Source: Streptomyces sp. NBC_00443
Lineage (GTDB): Bacteria > Actinomycetota > Actinomycetes > Streptomycetales > Streptomycetaceae
NCBI RefSeq assembly: GCF_036014175.1
Contig: NZ_CP107917.1
Span: 1,922,001-1,986,000, forward strand
Direction of reading: 5' to 3'
DNA length: 64,000 nucleotides
Below, one piece after another: positions 58,320 through 64,000 of the stretch (within the stretch, counting starts at the first letter, position 1; each line of letters starts with the position of its first letter). Made by a program: the position numbers and the translations under genes. The notes beneath the pieces are model-generated. The model was given only the letters and a program-made list of their open reading frames with translations. It ran no database searches and had not been told where the DNA came from.

Positions 58320-59330
58320 TTACGCCCCTCGCATCCCGGCCACCGCGAACTCCCGCATCCCGTCGGCGAACCCCACCTCGGCCTTCCAGCCCAACTCCGC
58401 GCGCAGCCGCGCCGAGTCGGCGGTGATGTGCCGTACGTCGCCCAGCCGGTACTCCCCGGTCACGACCGGCTCGGGACCGCCGTACGCCTCCGCGAGCTCG
58501 TGGGCCATCTCGCCGACGGTGTGCGGATCGCCGCTGCCGGTGTTGTACGCCGTGAGCGCACCCCCCGGGAGGACTTCCGCACTCGCCTCCAGGGCCGCCA
58601 CGTTGGCGGCGGCCACGTCCCGGACGTGGACGAAGTCCCGCCGCTGGCGGCCGTCCTCGAAGACGCGGGGCGCCTCGTCGCGAGCGAGCGCCGAGCGGAA
58701 GAAGGAGGCGACGCCGGCGTAGGGGGTGTCGCGGGGCATGCCCGGTCCGTAGACGTTGTGGTAGCGCAAGGACACCGCCGTGCCGCTCGTCGCGCGTGCC
58801 CATGCCGCGGCCAGGTGTTCCTGGGCCAGCTTCGTCGTCGCGTACACGTTGCGCGGATCGACCGGGGCGTCCTCCGCCACCAGCCCGGGGGCGAGGTCGG
58901 CGCCGCACTCCGGGCAGGGCGGCTCGAACCGGCCCGCGTCGAGGTCGGCCACGGCACGCGGGCCGGGCCGTACGACGCCGTGCCGCTCGCACTCGTAGCG
59001 TCCCTCGCCGTACACCACCATCGAACCGGCCAGCACCAGTCGGCGTACCCCCGCGTCGGCCATGGCGGTCAGCAGTACGGCCGTGCCCAGGTCGTTGCGG
59101 GAGACGTACTCCGTGGCGTCGGCGAAGCCGGCACCGAGGCCGACCATCGCGGCCTGGTGGCACACGGCGTCGACGCCGGTCAGGGCGTGGCGGACGGCGT
59201 AGGGGTTGCGTACGTCCGACTCGGGGTCGGACCGGACGTCGTACACGACGGGTTCGTGCCCGTGCGCCTTGAGCGCCTCGACGATGTGGGACCCGATGAA
59301 ACCGGCACCGCCGGTGACCAGTACGCGCAT
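58320..59330 (-). CDS. NAD-dependent sugar-nucleotide epimerase/dehydratase
   Basis: The 336-residue extended short-chain dehydrogenase has the NAD motif 'TGGAGFIGSHI' (6-16) and the catalytic Tyr-Lys in 'NVYATTKLAQEHL'. An insertion before the Tyr contains a Cys pair ('PPCPECGADLAPG'), less common in GalE-type enzymes. 'SLRYHNVYGPGMP' is the usual sugar-binding area. It may supply an NDP-sugar to the nearby GT2 operon, but it is a separate transcript. Confidence 0.88.
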   Translation of the reverse strand: MRVLVTGGAGFIGSHIVEALKAHGHEPVVYDVRSDPESDVRNPYAVRHALTGVDAVCHQAAMVGLGAGFADATEYVSRNDLGTAVLLTAMADAGVRRLVLAGSMVVYGEGRYECERHGVVRPGPRAVADLDAGRFEPPCPECGADLAPGLVAEDAPVDPRNVYATTKLAQEHLAAAWARATSGTAVSLRYHNVYGPGMPRDTPYAGVASFFRSALARDEAPRVFEDGRQRRDFVHVRDVAAANVAALEASAEVLPGGALTAYNTGSGDPHTVGEMAHELAEAYGGPEPVVTGEYRLGDVRHITADSARLRAELGWKAEVGFADGMREFAVAGMRGA

Positions 59331-59382
59331 GCCCTCACGCTAGGGCCGAGGGGGCCGTTTCGGCCGCCAGGCGCCGGTCATG

Positions 59383-60852
59383 TCACGGGTCCGTAAGACC
59401 TGCCTCCGGCCTCCCGTCCACCACCAGCGGAACCGTCACCGTGAACACCGTCTCCCCCGGCTGACTGCTCAGCTCGATGCACCCGCCGTGGGCCTGGACC
59501 AGGGACTGCGCCACCGCCAGTCCCAGTCCGCTGCCGCCCCGGTCGCGGCTGCGGGCCTTGTCGACCCGGTAGAAGCGGTCGAAGACACGTATCCGGTCGG
59601 CGGGCGGGATACCCGGGCCGGCGTCGGTGATCCGGACGACGGCGGTGGTCTGCGCCACCGAGACCGCGACGGACACCGGCGTCCCGGTCGGGGTGTGGAT
59701 CGCCGCGTTGGTGAGGAGGTTGTCCAGCACCTGGCGGATGCGCTGGGGGTCGAGGCGGAGTTTCAGCGAGCCGGGGCCGGGGGCGACCGTCAGGGGGTGG
59801 TCGGCGTGGGTGACGCGGAAGGCGTCGGCCGCCTGTTCGACCAGGTCCACCAGGTCGGCGCCCTGCAACCGCAGCGGCGTCTCCACCTCGGCGGCGTCCA
59901 GGCGGGCGAGCAGCAGCAGGTCGTCGAGGAGGAAGCCCATGCGGGCGGCCTCGGCACGCAGCCGGGCCAGGTGCCGTTCCCGCTCCTCGGGGGCGTTGGC
60001 CGCGGCGTACTGGAAGAGGTCGGCGTACCCCCGTACCGACATCAGAGGCGTACGGAGCTCGTGCGAGGCGTCCGCCACGAAGCGGCGCAGGCGCTGCTCC
60101 GCCTCGGCGCGCACCGCGAGGGAGTCGTCGATGTGCTCCAGCATGGTGTTGAACGCGGTGCGCAGTTCCTCCACCTCGGGTCCGCCGCCGCGCCGGTCGT
60201 GCCGTACGGGCAGCTGGGCCGAGTCGGTGAGGTCGTGCGAGGTGATGTCGCGGGCGGTGTGCGCCATGTCGCTCAGTGGTTTCAGGCCGCGCCGCAGCAT
60301 CCCGCGTCCGAACACCACGAGGGCCAGCAGCGCGAGTCCGAAGGTGACCACCTGGATGGTGATCAGCTGGCCCACGGTGTCCTCGATGTCCTCCATGGGC
60401 GCGGCACTGACCAGCACCACGCCGGGCTCGACCTCGCAGGCCCGCAGCCGGTACTCGCCCTCGCCGTTCAGGTGCCCGGTGCGCAGGATCTCCGTGTGCG
60501 CGCCGGTCTGCGCCCGGGCCAGCGAGGTGAAGTCGCCGACGTCCTGCGGCAGGTCGGCGGGGTCCTCGGGCCGGCGCAGCACGGGCTTGCCGTCCGACAC
60601 GTCGTACACGGCGTAGAACCAGCTGTAGTACTTCTTGCCCGTGAGCGTGCCGTAGTCCGCGATGCTCTTGGACTGGGCGATCTGGCCCTGCGCGAGCTGG
60701 GTGTCCAGCTGGGCCGACAGGTAGTCCCGCATGTACGTCGTCAGGGCCGTGCCGACGACGCCGAACACGAACAGCGCCAGCACCCCGAGGCCCAGCGCCA
60801 GCCGGGTGCCGAGCCGCATCCCGCGGTACGCCCGCCGCAGCCGGCCCGTCAC
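59383..60852 (-). CDS. sensor histidine kinase
   Basis: From a GTG (60850-60852) overlapping the regulator stop, the protein has 489 residues. It has two membrane helices (about 16-38 and 165-190) enclosing a 125-residue extracytoplasmic sensor, a HAMP domain, an H-box with H264 ('ASHELRTPL'), and the HATPase boxes 'NLLTNAAIHTP', 'DAGPGIPP' and 'GSGLGLAVAQ'. The two-component pair is divergent from the flavin electron-transfer genes and is the likely regulator of them. Confidence 0.92.
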   Translation of the reverse strand: MTGRLRRAYRGMRLGTRLALGLGVLALFVFGVVGTALTTYMRDYLSAQLDTQLAQGQIAQSKSIADYGTLTGKKYYSWFYAVYDVSDGKPVLRRPEDPADLPQDVGDFTSLARAQTGAHTEILRTGHLNGEGEYRLRACEVEPGVVLVSAAPMEDIEDTVGQLITIQVVTFGLALLALVVFGRGMLRRGLKPLSDMAHTARDITSHDLTDSAQLPVRHDRRGGGPEVEELRTAFNTMLEHIDDSLAVRAEAEQRLRRFVADASHELRTPLMSVRGYADLFQYAAANAPEERERHLARLRAEAARMGFLLDDLLLLARLDAAEVETPLRLQGADLVDLVEQAADAFRVTHADHPLTVAPGPGSLKLRLDPQRIRQVLDNLLTNAAIHTPTGTPVSVAVSVAQTTAVVRITDAGPGIPPADRIRVFDRFYRVDKARSRDRGGSGLGLAVAQSLVQAHGGCIELSSQPGETVFTVTVPLVVDGRPEAGLTDP

Positions 60853-61547
60853 TCGGCCGCCTGCCGGATCACGTAGCCGAAGCCGCGCACGGTGTGGATC
60901 AGCGGCCCCCTGCCGTCGTCGGACTCGTCGAGCTTGCGGCGCAGCCGGCTGACGACCAGCTCGACGACGTTCGAGCGGCCGCCGAAGCCGTACTCCCACA
61001 CATGGTCGAGGATCTGCGCCTTGGTGAGCACGGTCGGCGACTTGCGCATCAGGTAGCGCAGCACCTCGTACTCGGTCGGCGTGAGCGTGAGCTGTTTGTC
61101 GCCGCGGCGGACCTCGCGGGTGTCCTCGTCCATCGTGAGGTCCGCCACCCGAAGGACGGAACGCTGGAAGCCGGGGCCGGCGCTGCGCCGCAGGACGGTG
61201 CGCAGCCGGGCCATCAGTTCCTCCACCGCGAACGGTTTGACCAGGTAGTCGTCCCCGCCCCGGGTCAGCCCGGCCACCCGGTCGGCGACCCCGTCGCGGG
61301 CCGTCAGGAACACCACGGGCACCATCTTCCCGGCGCCGCGCAGCCGGTCCAGGACGCCGAACCCGTCCACGTCGGGCAGCATCAGGTCCAGGACCACGAT
61401 GTCCGGGTGGAACTCGGCGGCCAGCCGCAGCGCCTCCTCGCCGGAGTTCGCGGTGACCGCGTCCCAGCCCTCGTAGCGGGCGACCGTCGCAACGAGGTCG
61501 GCGATGGGCGGGTCGTCGTCCACGACCAGCAGGCGTACTTTCTCCAC
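60849..61547 (-). CDS. OmpR-type response regulator
   Basis: From the GTG at 61545-61547 (start uncertain; a GTG five codons upstream is possible) the protein has 232 residues. The receiver has 'VVDDDPPIADL', phosphoacceptor D in 'VVLDLMLPDVDGFG' and K in 'YLVKPFAV'. The DNA-binding domain has 'LTPTEYEVLRYLMRKSPTVL' and 'NVVELVVSRLRRKLD'. It is the first gene of the two-gene operon. Confidence 0.92.
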   Translation of the reverse strand: MEKVRLLVVDDDPPIADLVATVARYEGWDAVTANSGEEALRLAAEFHPDIVVLDLMLPDVDGFGVLDRLRGAGKMVPVVFLTARDGVADRVAGLTRGGDDYLVKPFAVEELMARLRTVLRRSAGPGFQRSVLRVADLTMDEDTREVRRGDKQLTLTPTEYEVLRYLMRKSPTVLTKAQILDHVWEYGFGGRSNVVELVVSRLRRKLDESDDGRGPLIHTVRGFGYVIRQAAE

Positions 61548-61699
61548 CCGTTCATACTGCGGCACCCGGCGCCGATCCCATGAGCCGGGTGTGGGCCCGG
61601 GACCACATCGATAACCAGTTGAAAGAAGTACGACAGCTTTTCGACAGCACCCGCCGGACAAGCTCGGTATCCACAGACGAGATCAAGGAGCTGTCGCCC

Positions 61700-63037
61700 G
61701 TGACGACCGTCCAATCGCCCCCTGCGCCCCCCACGGCGATTCGCCCCAGGGTGGTCGCCCGCTCGGGCCTGTACGCCGTGCTGGCCGCGAACGTGGCCGT
61801 GGTGCTCTACTTCTTCTTCGCCGCCGGCTTCGCGTCGAACACGCTGATCGTGATCGGCCGGCTGGCGGGTCTGTCCGGCGCGCTGCTGATGGCGTTCCAG
61901 CTGCTGCTGGTGGCGCGGCTGCCGTGGCTGGACCGCCGGATCGGCATGGACCGGCTGACCTCCTGGCACCGCTGGACCGGCTTCAGCGTCCTGTGGGCCC
62001 TCCTGGCACACGCCGTGTTCATCATCTTCGGCTACGCCGAGTCGTCCTCCCTGGACCCGGTGAACCAGCTGGTCGACCTCGCCGAGACGGTCGAGGGCGT
62101 CCTGCGCGCCGTTGTCGCGCTGGGGATCATCATCCTGATCGGTGCCGTCTCGGCCCGGTTCGCGCGGCGCCGGCTCGCGTACGAGACGTGGCACTTCATC
62201 CACCTGTACACCTACGTCGCGGTGGTCCTGGCGTTCACGCACCAGGTCGCGGTCGGTACGTCCTTCACCTCCTCGTCGGCCGCCACGGCGTACTGGTACG
62301 CGGTGTGGGGCGTGGCGCTCGGCGCGGTGTTCGCCGGCCGGCTGGTCCTGCCGCTGTGGCGGAACTGGCGCCACCAGTTCCGGGTGTCGGCCGTGGTCCC
62401 CGAGTCCGACAACGTGGTCTCGGTGTACATCACCGGCCGTGACCTGGACAGGCTGCCCGCGCGGGCCGGCCAGTTCTTCCTGTGGCGGTTCCTGACGAAG
62501 GACCGCTGGTGGCAGGCCAACCCGTTCTCCCTGTCGGCCGCGCCCGACGGCAACCGGCTGCGGCTCACGGCCAAGGCGGCCGGCGACGGCTCGGCGTCCC
62601 TGAGGCACCTCAAGGTCGGCACGCGTGTGTTCGCCGAGGGCCCGTACGGCGCGTTCACCGCGATGCACCGCACCCGGCCGGAGGCGGTGCTGATCGCGGG
62701 CGGCGTCGGTGTCACCCCGATCCGGGCGCTGCTGGAGGAGCTGCACGGCCACGCGGTCGTGATCTACCGGGTCGCCTCGGACCGGGACGCGGTCCTGTAC
62801 GGCGAGCTGGCGGAACTCGCCCACGCCAAGGGCGCCGAGCTGCACCTGGTCACCGGCCCGGTCACGCCGGACAGGCTGGCCCCGGCGGAGCTGGAGCGGC
62901 TGGTCCCCGACATCACGGACAGGGACGTCTTCCTGTGCGGCCCGCCGCCCATGATGAACGCGGTGATCGGCAGCCTGCGCGAGCTGGGCGTGCCCAAGGA
63001 GCAGGTCCACTTCGAGCGATTCAGCCTGGCCGGCTGA
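61700..63037 (+). CDS. membrane ferric-reductase-like flavoprotein (FRD transmembrane + FAD/NAD(P) domains)
   Basis: From the GTG at 61700 behind AAGGAG the protein has 445 residues. About six transmembrane helices (about 20-210) include His residues that can bind heme ('TSWHRWTGFSVLWALLAHAV', 'WHFIHLYTYVAVVLAFTHQ'). The cytoplasmic part is a ferredoxin-NADP-reductase module: FAD block 'GQFFLWRF' to 'NPFSLSAAPDG', NAD(P) block 'LIAGGVGVTPIRALL' and end 'DVFLCGPPPMMNAV'. It can move electrons from cytoplasmic NAD(P)H across the membrane. The next two genes supply a flavinylated acceptor and the enzyme that loads it. Confidence 0.9.
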   Translation: MTTVQSPPAPPTAIRPRVVARSGLYAVLAANVAVVLYFFFAAGFASNTLIVIGRLAGLSGALLMAFQLLLVARLPWLDRRIGMDRLTSWHRWTGFSVLWALLAHAVFIIFGYAESSSLDPVNQLVDLAETVEGVLRAVVALGIIILIGAVSARFARRRLAYETWHFIHLYTYVAVVLAFTHQVAVGTSFTSSSAATAYWYAVWGVALGAVFAGRLVLPLWRNWRHQFRVSAVVPESDNVVSVYITGRDLDRLPARAGQFFLWRFLTKDRWWQANPFSLSAAPDGNRLRLTAKAAGDGSASLRHLKVGTRVFAEGPYGAFTAMHRTRPEAVLIAGGVGVTPIRALLEELHGHAVVIYRVASDRDAVLYGELAELAHAKGAELHLVTGPVTPDRLAPAELERLVPDITDRDVFLCGPPPMMNAVIGSLRELGVPKEQVHFERFSLAG

Positions 63038-63056
63038 GCGGGACAGGGAAGACATC

Positions 63057-63770
63057 GTGAAGCGAGCAATACCTGTCCTGGTCCTCAGCATCGCGGGCCT
63101 GATCCCGGTCTGGCGCTACGAGCCGTCGCTCGGCGCGGCCGCCACACCGGCCCCGACACCCTCGGCGTCCTCCTCCGCCGCTTCGGGCTCGGATTCGGGT
63201 TCCGGCAGCACGGTCGTCAAGGGCACGACGGTTCAGACCGAGAAGGGTCCCGTCCAGGTCCAGGTGACCTTCCAGGGCACCAAGATCACAGCCGTGAAGA
63301 TGCTCCAGCAGCCCAATCACCCGCAGACCACGGCCGCGGTCCCGAAGCTCATCGCCGCGACCCTCGAAGCCCAGAGCACCGACATCGACACCGTCTCCGG
63401 CGCCACCATCACCAGCGACGGCTACAAGGAATCCCTCCAGGCCGCCATCGACGCGAACGCGGAGTCGGCGTCCGCGTCCTCCCCGTCGGCGTCCGCGTCA
63501 GCCGCCTCGCAGTCGCAGACGGTCGACGGCTCGACGGTGAACACCGACAAGGGGCCCGTCCAGGTCCAGGTGACCTTCGACGGCGACGAGATCGCGTCGG
63601 TGAAGATGCTCCAGCAGCCGAACCACCCGCAGACCACGGCCGCGGTGCCCAAGCTCATCGCCGCGACCCTCGAAGCCCAGAGCACCGACATCGACACCGT
63701 CTCCGGCGCCACCATCACCAGCGACGGCTACAAGGAATCCCTCCAGGCCGCCATCGACGCGAAGGGCTGA
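63057..63770 (+). CDS. exported protein with two near-identical FMN-binding domains
   Basis: The 237-residue protein has an N-terminal membrane anchor or signal segment (about 4-20), a Ser/Ala/Pro linker, then two FMN_bind domains (about 50-133 and 155-235) joined by another Ser/Ala linker. Each domain ends with 'DTVSGATITSDGYKESL'; the Thr of S-G-A-T is where ApbE attaches FMN covalently. The last 113 bases of the two copies are identical. With the reductase upstream and ApbE downstream, it probably carries electrons outside the membrane. Confidence 0.93.
   Translation: MKRAIPVLVLSIAGLIPVWRYEPSLGAAATPAPTPSASSSAASGSDSGSGSTVVKGTTVQTEKGPVQVQVTFQGTKITAVKMLQQPNHPQTTAAVPKLIAATLEAQSTDIDTVSGATITSDGYKESLQAAIDANAESASASSPSASASAASQSQTVDGSTVNTDKGPVQVQVTFDGDEIASVKMLQQPNHPQTTAAVPKLIAATLEAQSTDIDTVSGATITSDGYKESLQAAIDAKG
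63345..63457 (+). repeat. 113-base exact direct repeat, copy 1
   Basis: It is identical to 63651-63763, 306 bases downstream, within the FMN_bind gene. Similarity continues upstream of the exact block with a few third-position changes. Confidence 0.95.
63651..63763 (+). repeat. 113-base exact direct repeat, copy 2
   Basis: This is the second copy of the block at 63345-63457. It covers the flavinylation motif and the C-terminal helix of the domain. Confidence 0.95.
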
Positions 63771-63772
63771 TC

Positions 63773-64000
63773 GTGCACCGAGTCGAACACGTCATGGGGT
63801 TCCCCGTCTCGCTGCGGGTCGACGACGAGCACGTCGGCGCGGAGGCATCCGATGGCGTGTTCGCGTGGCTGCGTGAGGTCGACGCCCGGTTCAGTCCGTT
63901 CAGGGCCGACAGCGAGGTCTGCCGGCTCGACCGGGGCGAGGTCGCGCGGTGTGACGTCAGCGCGGACCTCGGCGAGGTGCTGGGGCTGTGCGAGGAGTAC
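63773..64000 (+). CDS. apbE: ApbE-family FAD:protein FMN transferase (N-terminal part)
   Basis: The GTG at 63773 begins two bases after the FMN_bind stop and runs off the window, giving 76 residues. 'HVMGFPVSLRV' at the start and 'FAWLREVDARFSPFRADSEV' are the conserved ApbE N-terminal blocks; the D-x-x-F-S/P-x-x-x-S-E pattern is clear. ApbE transfers FMN from FAD to the Thr of the S-G-A-T motif, exactly the motif in the preceding gene. The metal- and FAD-binding C-terminal part is not visible. Confidence 0.88.
   Translation, partial: MHRVEHVMGFPVSLRVDDEHVGAEASDGVFAWLREVDARFSPFRADSEVCRLDRGEVARCDVSADLGEVLGLCEEY

Noticed and set aside
58250..59396. A roughly 740-residue kinase fusion reading through the epimerase antisense strand
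   Set aside because: The extension has no domain; the corrected frame ends inside a terminator hairpin and gives a normal kinase C-terminus.

Overview
The window is very GC-rich, with GTG, TTG and ATG starts, four-base ATGA/GTGA gene overlaps, a two-domain geosmin synthase, a gamma-butyrolactone signalling locus and two complete 'conservons' (histidine kinase, Roadblock, DUF742, small GTPase). Together these point to the chromosome of a Streptomyces species. I see no tRNA, rRNA, CRISPR array, transposase or prophage. Most of the window reads as ordinary chromosomal metabolism, signalling and secretion.

Layout. 1-8.4 kb: a truncated DUF1707-FHA protein, a frameshifted trehalose enzyme (treZ), a kinase-fold protein lacking its catalytic aspartates, an M24 peptidase, a LysE exporter, a PDZ membrane protein and a phenoxazinone synthase-type multicopper oxidase. 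8.4-20 kb: an acidic-tract protein, geosmin synthase, a Tat-exported EEP-family enzyme, an SsuABC-like transporter with two different permeases, a P450 and a DUF89/ARMT1 phosphatase. 20-22.5 kb: an AfsA-type butyrolactone synthase between two ArpA/ScbR-type regulators, with two candidate autoregulatory palindromes. 22.6-30.5 kb: a secreted subtilase, a membrane-anchored AA10 LPMO, secreted and membrane proteins of unknown function, a methyltransferase and an orphan sugar-type binding lipoprotein.

30.7-34.5 kb holds the first conservon, with cvnA frameshifted. 34.5-43.6 kb is a divergent locus: an M81 metallopeptidase and a ROK repressor on one side, and a dipeptide-type ABC transporter plus ROK kinase on the other. 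A GH43-AbfB arabinan-type enzyme follows. 45-54 kb is an osmoprotectant ABC transporter whose binding-protein gene is separated from its permeases and ATPase by the second conservon and a broken RidA-like gene. 54-59 kb carries a GT2 / DUF2064 / methyltransferase operon, a divergent two-component system whose kinase is frameshifted near its end, and a sugar-nucleotide epimerase. 59.4-64 kb has a second two-component system divergent from a membrane ferric-reductase-like protein, a double FMN-binding lipoprotein-like protein and the start of ApbE. The last three together look like a flavinylated extracytosolic electron-transfer module.

Two themes deserve attention. First, four genes each have a single-base loss, three of them in C/G runs and one in a short C pair; all shift the frame by -1 and all restore family-typical protein when corrected. 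This looks like assembly error or recent decay, although the treZ site also matches a slippery heptamer. Second, several genes carry low-complexity or duplicated coding DNA: a 23-unit pentapeptide repeat in CvnC, a Gly-X-X tail on the OpuA-like ATPase, a near-perfect FMN_bind duplication, and a Streptomyces intergenic repeat read as coding sequence in a DppC-like permease.
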